Shown one piece after another: positions 53,343-62,806 of a DNA stretch of 64,000 nucleotides. The notes under the pieces were generated by a model. It saw nothing but the letters and a program-made list of their open reading frames with translations. It made no database searches and was not told the DNA's origin. The position numbers were made by a program, and so were the translations under genes. Each line of letters opens with the position of its first letter. The stretch's first letter is position 1. This DNA comes from Hippea sp. KM1. Lineage in GTDB: Bacteria > Campylobacterota_A > Desulfurellia > Desulfurellales > Hippeaceae. The stretch covers positions 904,001-968,000 of the forward strand of contig NZ_JAFP01000001.1 of NCBI RefSeq assembly GCF_000526195.1. The letters run 5' to 3'.

Positions 53343-54010
53343 ACACTAAACTTATATCCAACACGGGGTATGGATTTGATCAAATTGGCCTTTGAGCCTA
53401 TCTTCTTTCTGATTTTGGATATGTGCACATCTATGGTTCTATCGCTGATATTACCATCACTGCCCCACACCTCATCGATTATGGCATCCCTGGTCAAAAC
53501 CTTGTTGGGGTTTAGCAAAAAGAACTTCAATATATCAAACTCCGTTTTTGTAAAAGAGACCGGTTTACCATCAACAGCAACGGAATACTCATCGAGGCTC
53601 ATCTCAATGCCGCCCAAAGATATAGTATTGCCCTGCTTATAAACCCTCCTAAACAAAACGCCTATCTTTGCCAGGAGCACCTTTATACTGAACGGTTTTA
53701 TCAAAAAATCATCGGCACCCTCATTCAGAAGCTTAACAAACAGATCCTCCTGTGATTTGGCTGTTATGATTATCACGGGAATATCCCTTAGATTGTCCCT
53801 GGACTTTATAAGCCTCAAAAACTCCTCACCCTGAAGACCGGGCAACATCAAATCCAACAGTATCACATCGATGTCTCTTTTATTTAGATAAACCAAGCCT
53901 TCGTTGGCATTTAGCGCCATCAACACATTATAACCCTCTTTGGTTAGATTAAACTCTATCAACTCGGCTATATACCTATCATCCTCAATAACCAGGACAT
54001 TACCCCTCAT
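53339..54010 (-). CDS. phoB: Phosphate response regulator PhoB/PhoP
   Basis: A 223-residue OmpR-family regulator. The receiver domain has phospho-acceptor D53 (VILLDLMLPGLQG) and the switch Lys in FLIKPFS; the C-terminal winged helix (TKTEFDILKFFLLNPNKVLT, DRTIDVHISKIRKKIG) binds DNA. Likely target: the TTAACA repeats between pstC and pstS. Overlaps phoU and phoR by 4 bp. Confidence 0.92.
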   Translation of the reverse strand: MRGNVLVIEDDRYIAELIEFNLTKEGYNVLMALNANEGLVYLNKRDIDVILLDLMLPGLQGEEFLRLIKSRDNLRDIPVIIITAKSQEDLFVKLLNEGADDFLIKPFSIKVLLAKIGVLFRRVYKQGNTISLGGIEMSLDEYSVAVDGKPVSFTKTEFDILKFFLLNPNKVLTRDAIIDEVWGSDGNISDRTIDVHISKIRKKIGSKANLIKSIPRVGYKFSV

Positions 54011-54666
54011 TCCTTCTTCCTTCTGTGCTTATAGACCTCTCCGTTTGCAACAAATATGGCCAATTCTGCTATGTTTGTGGCCTGATCAGCTATCCTCTCA
54101 AGCGCCCTTGCAACATACATCAACCTCAAGGCGTTCTTTATAACAGACGGATTCTCAAATATATATGTGAACAATTCTCTTATTATCTGTATCTCGTAAT
54201 TATCGACAATATCATCCCTTTCTATTATACCCTTGCTTTTCTGCACATCCTTAGAAAAGAACGCCTCTATCGCATCCTTCACCATGCCCAGGGCCTCATC
54301 CTTCATTTTGGGCAGGTCTATGTATGGTTTTATAGGCGGATGCTTTATTATCTTGTATGCCCATTCGGCTATATTGACGGCATTATCTGCGACCCTTTCT
54401 AAAAACACATTGATCTTAACGGCAGACAGAATAAACCTCAAATCGGTGGCCTCAGGTTGCCTTATTGCGCATATCCTAACCACCATCTCATCTATCTGGT
54501 TATCCATCCTATCCACCACATTGTCCATGGCTATAACATCGGCAAGCGGCGTTGGGTCTGAATTAAACAAACCATAAGTGGCCTTATCGACCATATCAAT
54601 GGAGACATCCGCCATTTTTGAGATTTTAACCCTTAGGTCCCTTAAATCATCTTCTATCATAACCAT
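54007..54666 (-). CDS. phoU: Phosphate signalling protein PhoU
   Basis: A 219-residue helical protein of two three-helix repeats. The segments NVVDRMDNQIDEMVVRICAI and RVADNAVNIAEWAYK, and in the second half RDDIVDNYEIQIIRELFTYI and RALERIADQATNIAELA, carry the E/D-xxx-D metal motifs. It links the Pst transporter to PhoR. It sits between pstB (14 bp) and phoB. Confidence 0.92.
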   Translation of the reverse strand: MVMIEDDLRDLRVKISKMADVSIDMVDKATYGLFNSDPTPLADVIAMDNVVDRMDNQIDEMVVRICAIRQPEATDLRFILSAVKINVFLERVADNAVNIAEWAYKIIKHPPIKPYIDLPKMKDEALGMVKDAIEAFFSKDVQKSKGIIERDDIVDNYEIQIIRELFTYIFENPSVIKNALRLMYVARALERIADQATNIAELAIFVANGEVYKHRRKKE

Positions 54667-54680
54667 TACACACCCCTCTG

Positions 54681-55439
54681 TTAACCAAACCTACCAGTTA
54701 TATAACGCTCCGTCAACTCCTCAGACGGATTTGTAAACAGTTTATCCGTTCTATTGAACTCTATGAGCTTCCCTTTGTATAAAAACGCCGTAAAATCCGA
54801 TATTCTTGCAGCCTGTTGCATATTGTGCGTAACTATAAGGATCGTTGTGAGGCTCTTAAGCTGTGATATAAGCTCCTCTATCTTCGATGTTGCTATTGGA
54901 TCCAAAGCGCTTGTGGGCTCATCAAACAGAATAATATCCGGCTCAACGGCTAAAGCCCTTGCTATAACTATTCTCTGCTGCTGGCCACCGCTTAAGGCCA
55001 AAGCCGATGTGTTGAGCTTATCCTTAACCTCATCCCATAGTGCAGCGCCCCTTAGAGACCTTTCAACAATCTCCTCTATCCGGGTCTTATCCCTTATACC
55101 CTTTAGCTTCAGCCCGTATGCAACATTGTCAAAGATAGACATGGGAAACGGGGTGGGTTTTTGAAAAACCATACCTATGTGACTCCTTAAGCTGATAAGA
55201 TCCCTCTCTTTTAACAGATCCTTGCCCTTGTATATGATCTCGCCCTCATACCTTGTGTTTTTATAGAGGTCGTGCATGCGGTTAAAACACCTCAAGAATG
55301 TCGTCTTGCCGCATCCAGAGGGCCCGATGAGGGCGGTGATTCTGTTTTTGTATATAACCATATTTATATCATTCAAAACCCTGACATCCCCATAATAAAA
55401 ACTCAAATGGTTAACCCTTATCAAAGCCTCAAGACTCAC
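54681..55439 (-). CDS. pstB: Phosphate ABC transporter ATPase PstB
   Basis: A 252-residue ABC ATPase. Walker A is [14 protein letters not shown]-loop [18 protein letters not shown], signature [16 protein letters not shown], Walker [13 protein letters not shown], switch His in VTHNM. It overlaps pstA by 4 bp. Confidence 0.96.
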   Translation of the reverse strand: MSLEALIRVNHLSFYYGDVRVLNDINMVIYKNRITALIGPSGCGKTTFLRCFNRMHDLYKNTRYEGEIIYKGKDLLKERDLISLRSHIGMVFQKPTPFPMSIFDNVAYGLKLKGIRDKTRIEEIVERSLRGAALWDEVKDKLNTSALALSGGQQQRIVIARALAVEPDIILFDEPTSALDPIATSKIEELISQLKSLTTILIVTHNMQQAARISDFTAFLYKGKLIEFNRTDKLFTNPSEELTERYITGRFG

Positions 55440-56278
55440 CTGCCAAACCTCCTTCTGATAAAGAGCCTGCCGCTTATATTCACAATCAACACAAACACCA
55501 CAATGACAAACGAGGCGCCCCAGGCCAATCTATGCCAATCGTCATACGGCCCCATAGCGTACTGGTATATAGTAACGGTCAAAGAGGGCATGGCCTCGTT
55601 GGGGTTTAGGCTAAAGAAAGGGTTGTTGAAAGAGGTAAACAACAGGGGGGCTGTCTCTGTCGCCACCCTTGCAATGCCCAGTATAACACCCGTAAACAAA
55701 CCGCCTGCTGCAGACCTGTATACAACATCCATTATAACCCTGTGGTATGGTGCACCCAGGGCAAAGGCCGCCTCCCTTAAGTCCCACGGCACAAGCCTAA
55801 GCACCTCTTCTGTGCTTCTTAAGATAACCGGTATCATTATGATGGCTAAGGAAATAGCGCCTGCATATCCACTAAAATGCCCCATAGGCCTTACGACAAC
55901 CGTATAGACGAAGGTTCCAACAACGATCGAGGGCAGACTTATCATAATATCCGCTATATCGCTTACAATCCTTGATAGCCTTGTTCCCCTTCCGTATTCG
56001 GATAGGAATGTGCCACCAAGAATACCTATAGGGACACCTATTGCAGAGGCCAACACCGTTATAATCAACTGACCAACAAAAGCAGAACGCAAACCGCCAC
56101 CGCTAAATCCGGGTGGTGCAGGATCCTTAAAAAACAGATCCCAATTTATGGCCTGAAAACCGTTTTTCAGTATGCTTACAATTATGAACAACAGCCAAAA
56201 CGCCCCAAACAGGGCGGCCATAACGCTCAAACCCAAAAAGATCGTGTTATTTATTCTTCTGCGGAGCATGTATCTCAT
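55436..56278 (-). CDS. pstA: Phosphate ABC transporter permease PstA
   Basis: A 280-residue permease with about six helices and the cytoplasmic EAA-like loop [20 protein letters not shown]. The N-terminal [20 protein letters not shown] and [16 protein letters not shown] regions are typical of PstA. It overlaps pstC and pstB by 4 bp each. Confidence 0.95.
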   Translation of the reverse strand: MRYMLRRRINNTIFLGLSVMAALFGAFWLLFIIVSILKNGFQAINWDLFFKDPAPPGFSGGGLRSAFVGQLIITVLASAIGVPIGILGGTFLSEYGRGTRLSRIVSDIADIMISLPSIVVGTFVYTVVVRPMGHFSGYAGAISLAIIMIPVILRSTEEVLRLVPWDLREAAFALGAPYHRVIMDVVYRSAAGGLFTGVILGIARVATETAPLLFTSFNNPFFSLNPNEAMPSLTVTIYQYAMGPYDDWHRLAWGASFVIVVFVLIVNISGRLFIRRRFGR

Positions 56279-57198
56279 CTTGAAAACCTCCTCTTGACGA
56301 TAAACTTCGCCAATCCAAGCAAAAGAAAACTCAAAAACAGCAGTATAAAGGCCAGATAGAACAAAGATGATGAATACAAATTAAAATCGGCCTCCGTAAA
56401 CTCATTTGCCAAGGTCACAGAGATTGTGGTCGATGATTTAAGCAGCGATAGGTGAATTGAGTGGTCATTACCCAAAACAAAGGCCACAGCCATCGTCTCA
56501 CCCAAAGCCCTCCCTGTGGCTATGATGATACCGCCAAAGATGCCCAGCTTAGAATAAGGAATAATTACATCCCTTATAACCTCCCACCTGGTTGCCCCCA
56601 TTGCATAAGCCGACTCTATAAGCTCCTTAGGCACAAGCTCAAAGTTGTCCCTTGCTATAGAGCCAATAAAGGGTATTATCATAATGCTTAAAACAACCCC
56701 TGAGGTTAGAAGGTCTATGCCTAACGGTGTGCCTTCAAACAGAAGCCTCAAACCCGGTATGGGCAGAAACACCCTTTGCAGAAACGGCTCTATGTAATTC
56801 CTCATAATCGGCGCCAGACTAAATAAGCCCCACATTCCATAGACTATGCTGGGTATGGTGGCAAGCATCTCTATCGAATAGGAAAATATATCCTTTAAAA
56901 ACTCAGGGCACAACTGACTGATAAATACGGCTATACCCAAAGAAACAGGCACAGCAATGATTAAGGCTATGATGGTGGTTATAACGGTTCCATAGATAGG
57001 GCCTGCACCGCCGAATATGCTTTTTGAGGGATCCCACTTAACAGAGAAGACAAACCTAAACACACCAAAATGCTCAATGGCATCCAGCGAGGCATAAAGC
57101 AAAACAACAAACATCAAAACCAGTATAAGCACAACAAATATAGCACCAAAGAAGGTTAAGGCAAAAGCAACTCTTTCAACAAAGCCATCCCTTTTCAT
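56275..57198 (-). CDS. pstC: Phosphate ABC transporter permease PstC
   Basis: A 307-residue permease with the EAA-loop ESAYAMGATRWEVIRDVIIP and conserved IPSIVYGMWGLF and GRALGETMAVAFVLGN. It is the first gene of the pstCAB-phoU-phoB-phoR operon; Pho-box-like repeats lie 24-52 bp before its ATG. Confidence 0.95.
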   Translation of the reverse strand: MKRDGFVERVAFALTFFGAIFVVLILVLMFVVLLYASLDAIEHFGVFRFVFSVKWDPSKSIFGGAGPIYGTVITTIIALIIAVPVSLGIAVFISQLCPEFLKDIFSYSIEMLATIPSIVYGMWGLFSLAPIMRNYIEPFLQRVFLPIPGLRLLFEGTPLGIDLLTSGVVLSIMIIPFIGSIARDNFELVPKELIESAYAMGATRWEVIRDVIIPYSKLGIFGGIIIATGRALGETMAVAFVLGNDHSIHLSLLKSSTTISVTLANEFTEADFNLYSSSLFYLAFILLFLSFLLLGLAKFIVKRRFSR

Positions 57199-57221
57199 TG
57201 CCGTGCATTGTCAGAAAAAGA

Positions 57222-57250
57222 TGTTAAGAAAATGTTAAGGCGACATTAAG
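57222..57250 (-). promoter_or_regulatory. Pho-box-like direct repeats for pstC
   Basis: On the plus strand TGTTAAG (57222), TGTTAAG (57233) and CATTAAG (57244) recur every 11 bp; on the pstC strand they read TTAATG-N5-TTAACA-N5-TTAACA. That matches PhoP/PhoB-type boxes (TTAACA units, 11-bp phase). Confidence 0.72.
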
Positions 57251-57268
57251 AAACCTTTAAAGGCACTT

Positions 57269-57296
57269 TTAACACCTTCTTAACATCTTTTAAAAG
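57269..57296 (+). promoter_or_regulatory. Pho-box-like direct repeats for pstS
   Basis: TTAACA (57269-57274) and TTAACA (57280-57285) are 11 bp apart, with TAAAAG at the next 11-bp step (57291). They point toward pstS, opposite to the repeats at 57222. Confidence 0.7.
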
Positions 57297-57354
57297 GAAT
57301 CTTTACAAATCATCGATAAACAACAGGCGAAAATCTTTGTATGGAGGTGTGTTT

Positions 57355-58374
57355 ATGAGGGGTTTCTTAAGTATGGTTTTATCAGCAGCATTTATTATCG
57401 TATCGGCTCTATCGGCCTATTCGGCCAAGCTTATCAATGGAGCCGGTGCAACATTCCCCTATCCGGTTTACACAACCTGGAGCTATGCATATTACAAGGC
57501 AACCGGCATAAGGGTAAACTATCAGGGTATTGGTTCTGGCGGAGGCATAAGGCAGATCACAAAGAGGATCGTCGATTTTGGTGGCTCAGACAAGATGCTC
57601 TCACCAGAAGAGCTCAAAAAGAGGGGCCTCTATCAATTCCCGGCCGTTATAGGCTCAATCGTCGTTGTTTACAACTTAGACGGAATAGACGATATGCAGC
57701 TTAAACTCTCCAATAGAACCATCTGCGACATATTTATGGGTAAGCTAAGATATTGGGACGATGCAGAAATCAAGAAGGATAACCCATCCTTGAATCTGCC
57801 GCATGAGGCTATAACGGTGATACACAGAGCCGAAGGTTCAGGCACAACATGGAATTTCACCTATTGGTTATCTCGGGTATGCCCTGCATGGAATAAAGAG
57901 GTCGGCTTCGGCAAGGTGGTTAACTGGCCCACGGGAAAGGGCGCCAAGGGCAACCAGGGCGTCACAAACTATATCAAGCAGATAAAAGGCTCAATAGGCT
58001 ATGTTGAGTATGCATACAAGCTGCAAAACAGACTAAAGAGTTCACAGTTGCAATCTAAAGAGGGTAATTTTGTGAAACCGACAAGGGAATCGTTCGAAAA
58101 TGCCGCAAAGCAGGCAAACTGGTCTTTAAAGACCTCGTTTTACATACCATCCAACCTCTTACTCGCAAAGGGCAAAGATAGCTGGCCGTTGACCGTGGCA
58201 ACGATGATACTATTAGCAGATGACAGACCAAAATCGAGCAAGGCATCCGTTGAATTTTTTAGATGGGCATTCAAACACGGCGATAAATACGCAGAACAGC
58301 TCGGCTATATACCGCTGCCAGCCTCAGTCAAAAGGATGATAGAGGGATATTACAAAATCAAGGGTCTTGAATAG
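57355..58374 (+). CDS. pstS: Phosphate-binding protein PstS
   Basis: A 339-residue periplasmic phosphate receptor for PstCAB. A Sec signal (FLSMVLSAAFIIVSALSAYS then A) is followed by LINGAGATFPYPVYTTW, and the ligand segments IGSGGGIRQI, DFGGSDKMLS and HRAEGSGTTWNFTYWL carry the phosphate-binding Ser/Thr/Asp. ATG 57355 is chosen for GGAGGTG 5 bp upstream. It is divergent from pstC; most bacteria keep pstS at the head of the same operon. Confidence 0.94.
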   Translation: MRGFLSMVLSAAFIIVSALSAYSAKLINGAGATFPYPVYTTWSYAYYKATGIRVNYQGIGSGGGIRQITKRIVDFGGSDKMLSPEELKKRGLYQFPAVIGSIVVVYNLDGIDDMQLKLSNRTICDIFMGKLRYWDDAEIKKDNPSLNLPHEAITVIHRAEGSGTTWNFTYWLSRVCPAWNKEVGFGKVVNWPTGKGAKGNQGVTNYIKQIKGSIGYVEYAYKLQNRLKSSQLQSKEGNFVKPTRESFENAAKQANWSLKTSFYIPSNLLLAKGKDSWPLTVATMILLADDRPKSSKASVEFFRWAFKHGDKYAEQLGYIPLPASVKRMIEGYYKIKGLE

Positions 58375-58378
58375 GGCA

Positions 58379-58394
58379 GGGGGCTAAAGCCCCC
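58379..58394 (+). terminator. Hairpin after pstS
   Basis: GGGGGC-TAAA-GCCCCC followed by TTAT, 5 bp after the pstS stop. The T run is short. The stop codon of the convergent gene lies inside the hairpin. Confidence 0.5.
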
Positions 58395-60021
58395 TTATCT
58401 GGACAAAGGTGTCATTATACGCTATGCCGTTTTTTGTATCTGTTGGTATGGTTGAAAAGATGTAATTGGTCTTTTTGCAGGCGCTTTTGTAAACAAACGC
58501 CACATCGCCTTCTGTTTTGTCTGTGAGGCTTACCCTAAATTCGGCCTCCTTTGAGCCATTTCTTAACAAAACCAAAGAACCCTCACCTAAAGATAAGCCC
58601 TCTGCAAGCCCTCTGTTTAGGTAAACCTGATCAATGGGCTTTTCGTCTGTTTGTGAGTTTAAATAATCCATATGGGAGAGGCTCATCAATCTGATTTTGC
58701 CATCCTCATAATAGGGTTTTTTAAGCTGAATATCCTTAAAATCCACCCGCCTTGAGCTCTTTAGTCCCTTGTATGCTGAGCTTGGGTTCAAATCAAGGCC
58801 AACACCCAGTTGTTTTGCAAGCATTAACGCCGCACCGTAATCGGATAGACCCTCAACAAGCCTATCCCTGAAATGGGTCTTGTTGAAAAAATAGCTCCCC
58901 TGGGCATCGGGCGATGAGAACATGCCTCCAACCCTTATGAAATACTCGGCAAGGGAGGAGGTCTGTGTCAGATTCGTATCGACGGATATAAGCGGCTTAT
59001 CCCTAAACTCCCTCTCCCAGATGTGGTTATCCGGCAGGCTCATGATGGGGTTTGCTGCAACAACAAAAAACCCATCAAAGAAACCATCTTTTAGGTATTT
59101 CACAATCTCGCTTATGGGTATTCTGTTCTTGGGTTCTATCGTGGGCTTGATAAAGCCCTCCTTAGATGAGCGAGAGTAATACAGCATATTCAGGTTTCCG
59201 CTTAAATAGGCAAGCCTGTTGAGCCATTGTATATTGTTCTTGCCGTTTCTGTATCTCTGCAGGCCGTATCCCTCAACTATTGCAACCCTACCTTGAATAA
59301 AGCTATCCCTTAAAAGCTCAAAATCGCTTACGCTTATGCCTGTGCATCTGAAGGCTTCATCGGTATTTGAAAGCCTATCGTATCCCAAAGAATCTATTAG
59401 ACAATAGGCCAAAGCACCGTCTGATGCTGGATTTATACGAATAAATCTGGTTGCTATCCTTGATGTTTCTGACCTTACGGGGTCTATATAAAACACCTTC
59501 TTATCTTTCGATAGCTTAAGCAGGTATGAATAGAAGTGGGGCGATGCGGCAAATGCGTTTCTGCCGAAGACCAGAATAGTATCGGCTTTTTCCAAATTCT
59601 CTATATCGGGGTTTGTGCATACACCAAAATCCTCTATATGTGCCTCAATACCCGTCTCATCACACGGGCTTCCATCCACAAAATAGACATTATCAAAGGC
59701 GGATGCAACAACATCCCAGGCAAACATGGAATAGCCAAGATTGCCAGAACCCCTGTAATAGAGAATCCTCTTTCCCGACCTTATAAGCCCTGCGGCCTCT
59801 TTTATAACATCCTCAACAGGGGCAGGCCTAAAAAACAGCCTGCTTTCTGATTTGTTGTATTTAACCTCTCTGTTGAAGAAACCCTTTAGCTTTGAGCAAA
59901 CAAAGCTTTTGCCTAAAAACCCATCCGGTTTTATATCGAGCTTCTTTCCATCGAAACGGGCAGAAAACGAGCAGGCATCCGGGCAATCCTTCGAACAAAA
60001 CAGCTTCACATATCCATCCAT
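58384..60021 (-). CDS. Molybdopterin-dependent oxidoreductase
   Basis: A 545-residue soluble member of the DMSO-reductase superfamily. Near the N-terminus C9, C13, C17 and C42 form the C-x3-C-x3-C-x24-C set for one [4Fe-4S]. GSGNLGYS, FGRNAFAASPHFYSYL and YIDPVRSETSRIATRFIRI fit the bis-MGD folds, and the C-terminus has a short molybdopterin-dinucleotide domain (VYLNRGLAEGLSLGEGSLVL). It is shorter than typical (650-750) and lacks a Tat signal, so a cytoplasmic enzyme is likely. No partner subunit is next to it and the substrate is unknown. It overlaps the JetD-like gene by 16 bp. Confidence 0.83.
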   Translation of the reverse strand: MDGYVKLFCSKDCPDACSFSARFDGKKLDIKPDGFLGKSFVCSKLKGFFNREVKYNKSESRLFFRPAPVEDVIKEAAGLIRSGKRILYYRGSGNLGYSMFAWDVVASAFDNVYFVDGSPCDETGIEAHIEDFGVCTNPDIENLEKADTILVFGRNAFAASPHFYSYLLKLSKDKKVFYIDPVRSETSRIATRFIRINPASDGALAYCLIDSLGYDRLSNTDEAFRCTGISVSDFELLRDSFIQGRVAIVEGYGLQRYRNGKNNIQWLNRLAYLSGNLNMLYYSRSSKEGFIKPTIEPKNRIPISEIVKYLKDGFFDGFFVVAANPIMSLPDNHIWEREFRDKPLISVDTNLTQTSSLAEYFIRVGGMFSSPDAQGSYFFNKTHFRDRLVEGLSDYGAALMLAKQLGVGLDLNPSSAYKGLKSSRRVDFKDIQLKKPYYEDGKIRLMSLSHMDYLNSQTDEKPIDQVYLNRGLAEGLSLGEGSLVLLRNGSKEAEFRVSLTDKTEGDVAFVYKSACKKTNYIFSTIPTDTKNGIAYNDTFVQIRGL

Positions 60022-60725
60022 TCTGGTCTTTTCAACCTCCCCCTGGCAAATAGAACCTGCAAAAACTCCTGCTCTATCCTCACATTCTTTTCTTTTAGCA
60101 TTTCAGCAATACCCTTTAGAAAGGTTATCTTTCTATCTTGCTGTTTCAGTGGCGGCAGCGCATCGCCATAGACAGATATAACAAACCTTATCGTTTCAGG
60201 ATCAGGGTAAAACTCAATCCCATCGAAATGTTCCCTAAAGGCATCGTATATGGCCAGTCCCTCTAAGTCGACATCACCAAAAAAGATAACCCTATCGAAT
60301 GTAAGTTTCTTTACAAAGTGGCTTATCTGCTTTGTTAAATGAAACCCCTTGTTGTATAGAAAGACGCTGTTTTTTGGCTTTGCGCTCATAAAAAACGATA
60401 GATTCTCAGAGATAATCACATTGTTAGCGCTGTTTTCGATGCTTTTTATATCCCCACCAAAAAAGGCCGCAAGGTGGAGCTTTTCTGTCAACTCCCTTAT
60501 ACTGACACCGTTTATCTTAAGCTCCGTGTCGGTTTTTATATAAATAATGTTGGGTCTTTCAACAACCGCAAGGCCGTTGAATGTATCGGCCAACACCCTG
60601 TTTTTTTCGATAAATTTGGAATCACCGAACAGATAAGCAGAACAGAATCGTATATCCTCGCCCCTATACTCATTCTCCATAAAGTCTATGATTTTTTGCC
60701 TTGCCTCTTCCAGCACCCTATCCAT
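60006..60725 (-). CDS. Solo JetD-like (DUF2220) Toprim protein
   Basis: A 239-residue protein. Start ATG 60725 overlaps the stop of the upstream glycosyltransferase by 8 bp; a longer frame from 60776 would lie within that gene. Two motifs resemble the Toprim half of JetD (Wadjet) and topoisomerase VI A: NNVIISENLSFF, with E107, and IFFGDVDLEGLAIY, with D151 and D153. JetD is about 350-400 residues and has an extra N-terminal domain, missing here. No jetA, jetB or jetC is in the window. It may cut or bind DNA; its real role is unknown. Confidence 0.58.
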   Translation of the reverse strand: MDRVLEEARQKIIDFMENEYRGEDIRFCSAYLFGDSKFIEKNRVLADTFNGLAVVERPNIIYIKTDTELKINGVSIRELTEKLHLAAFFGGDIKSIENSANNVIISENLSFFMSAKPKNSVFLYNKGFHLTKQISHFVKKLTFDRVIFFGDVDLEGLAIYDAFREHFDGIEFYPDPETIRFVISVYGDALPPLKQQDRKITFLKGIAEMLKEKNVRIEQEFLQVLFARGRLKRPEWMDM

Positions 60726-62241
60726 TATCCATAAGCAGAAGAGCGGTCTTCGTGCCTGTATCTTGATACCTGCCAATCAACTTAAAATGTCCCTTTAGCT
60801 GTTTTATGTATTTCTCCTTCGTATAGACAAAGAACTTGCCCTTCAGTGAATTAAAGTAATTCGGATCCCTGATCTCATTTAGGCAACATCGCGTATATGC
60901 GGTCAGAGACTGGTTTTTTATCCTATACTCATAAAGCGGCAAACCCTCTGACAACACAGCCCTCCAGATATGTTTTTCCGGTCTCAACTGCTCAAACTGG
61001 AGCAATAAAACAAAGCCAACAAGGCTAAGCATCAACGCCTTATAGAAAACAAGGTTTGCCGGTTTCTTTATCATATTGGTCAAAGCCACAAAGAAAAACC
61101 CAAATAAAACCGTCGGCAATAGGCCTATTATACCGTCTTTGTATAGATACACACTCAGAGCCACACCCAGGGCAAACTCCAGCGTAAACATAGACAAAAA
61201 CTTAAACTTACTGTTCTTTGCCTTCTCTATGACAAGTCCGAATAAAACGGTTAGCGGTATAAAGCCGAATGCTATGTAATGCGCAAGCTTGTTTTTGGAT
61301 ATCGAGAAAAAGAGAAAAACCCAAAAAAACCAGGCAAACAAAAACATCACCCTTCTGTCTTTAAAATCCAAGGCCCTATAGAAATCATAGAGAAATGGCC
61401 ACCACAGGTAAACAGCGGCTATGGCTATAGGAAAGAAATAGAAAAATGAGCGTGGGTGCTGATCAGCCGCACCGGTAAACCGCTCTATGTTATGGTATAT
61501 CAGAAACTTATTGATAAACTCCATCCCATAGAGCTTATAAACGGCCACATACCAGGGCATGCTAACAATTAAAAAAACCAAAAATCCAATGCCGTTCTTT
61601 GAAGAGAAAAACTCCCTAATGCCACTCTCTTTCTTTACTATCCACAGATACAAAAAATAGGTAAATCCAACACTTACGATGCCTATAGGGCCCTTGGTTA
61701 AGAACGCTAAGGCCACAAACAACCAGCCCAAAACATACCTGCCTGCTATAAAATAATAGACACCGGCAAGTTCGAACAAAATCAGGCTCATATCCGGATA
61801 TACGGCCCTGCCCAAGTAAAAAAAGAACAATACAGAAACAAAGCCTACTATTGACAATCGGGCTGAATACTCATCATTGAAGAGTCTTTTGCTTAACTCA
61901 TACACATAGATACCGCTTAGGGATGCAGAGATTATAGCCGGCAATCTGGCAGCATACTCTATGATGCCAAAGAAATCGTGGCCGCTTTTGATCAACTCAT
62001 CAATGAAAAACAGCTTAAAAAACGCCACCAATTCCCAATAGAACAGTATAGGCTTATCAAACCTAACATGGCAGTTGAAAAACGGCACTATATAGTTGCC
62101 ATTTTCTATCATCCTTAGGGCAGCATCCACATATTTAGGCTCATCCGGCGGGAAAAATGAGATATAAAAGCTGCCTATCGAAAAGAATACAAACAGATAT
62201 ATAAAAATCGATGCCTTGTTCTTTGTGAGTCTATCCAGCAA
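60718..62241 (-). CDS. ArnT/PMT-type glycosyltransferase (GT39/GT83)
   Basis: A 507-residue polytopic membrane enzyme with roughly 11-12 hydrophobic segments. The first periplasmic loop has the catalytic Asp-Glu pair in FPPDEPKYVDAALRMIENGN, and RFDKPILFYW follows, as in lipid-linked sugar transferases modifying lipid A or proteins. The last ~80 residues form a small soluble domain (RPEKHIWRAVLSEGLPLYEY). It starts next to the isochorismatase stop. Donor and acceptor are unknown. Confidence 0.85.
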   Translation of the reverse strand: MLDRLTKNKASIFIYLFVFFSIGSFYISFFPPDEPKYVDAALRMIENGNYIVPFFNCHVRFDKPILFYWELVAFFKLFFIDELIKSGHDFFGIIEYAARLPAIISASLSGIYVYELSKRLFNDEYSARLSIVGFVSVLFFFYLGRAVYPDMSLILFELAGVYYFIAGRYVLGWLFVALAFLTKGPIGIVSVGFTYFLYLWIVKKESGIREFFSSKNGIGFLVFLIVSMPWYVAVYKLYGMEFINKFLIYHNIERFTGAADQHPRSFFYFFPIAIAAVYLWWPFLYDFYRALDFKDRRVMFLFAWFFWVFLFFSISKNKLAHYIAFGFIPLTVLFGLVIEKAKNSKFKFLSMFTLEFALGVALSVYLYKDGIIGLLPTVLFGFFFVALTNMIKKPANLVFYKALMLSLVGFVLLLQFEQLRPEKHIWRAVLSEGLPLYEYRIKNQSLTAYTRCCLNEIRDPNYFNSLKGKFFVYTKEKYIKQLKGHFKLIGRYQDTGTKTALLLMDNG

Positions 62242-62796
62242 TTAGTCTTTACCCAAAATTATCCTCTGGAGTTTTTTGAATGATTCTGTGCCTGCAAACT
62301 CAAGCCAGTAAAACACCAATGTCTCGGCAGGAACAACGCTTATGCCGTATCCGTTGTAAAAATCCATTGCCGTTGAATAGAACTCATCCTCCCTCGATGT
62401 TGTTGCATCCTTTGCTATTACGACATTGTACCCTTTCGCCTTCAAATCCACAGCTGTTGACAGAACGCATATATGTGATTCTATACCCGTAAGAACAACG
62501 GTCTTTCTGCCCAACTCCTCTATCCTTTTTGCTATCTCATCTATCTTCAGGGCAGAAAACGACATCTTATCGAACCTTTCGGCATTGTATTTTTCAAGCA
62601 GAGACTTAAGCGGCTCTATTGTTTCTCCCAAGCCCTTGGGGTATTGCTCTGTGTATATTATGGGCATATTGAATTCGTTGGCAGCCTCAATCAATAGCCT
62701 GATGTTCTTTGTGGTTCTATCCAGATTCTTCATAACCTTGCAGAGTTTCTCCTGCATATCGATTACAACCAAAACAGCGTTGTTCTTGGAAAACAT
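62242..62796 (-). CDS. Isochorismatase-family cysteine hydrolase
   Basis: A 184-residue hydrolase. The triad is visible as D13 (VVIDMQEKL), Lys in ERFDKMSFSA, and nucleophile C110 (LTGIESHICVLSTA) preceded by the expected cis-peptide pair. Relatives include nicotinamidases and YcaC-like amidases; no substrate can be given. ATG 62796 is preferred to GTG 62802 because the AGGGGGT ribosome site lies just before it. The preceding coiled-coil gene ends 10 bp upstream. Confidence 0.85.
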   Translation of the reverse strand: MFSKNNAVLVVIDMQEKLCKVMKNLDRTTKNIRLLIEAANEFNMPIIYTEQYPKGLGETIEPLKSLLEKYNAERFDKMSFSALKIDEIAKRIEELGRKTVVLTGIESHICVLSTAVDLKAKGYNVVIAKDATTSREDEFYSTAMDFYNGYGISVVPAETLVFYWLEFAGTESFKKLQRIILGKD

Positions 62797-62806
62797 AGGC
62801 ACCCCC

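Noticed and set aside
58384-60021. Selenocysteine in the molybdopterin enzyme
   Set aside because: No in-frame TGA is present and the gene reads through with ordinary codons.
60006-60725. A complete Wadjet defence system
   Set aside because: Only a JetD-like Toprim part is seen; neighbours are a glycosyltransferase and a molybdopterin enzyme, with no SMC-like genes.
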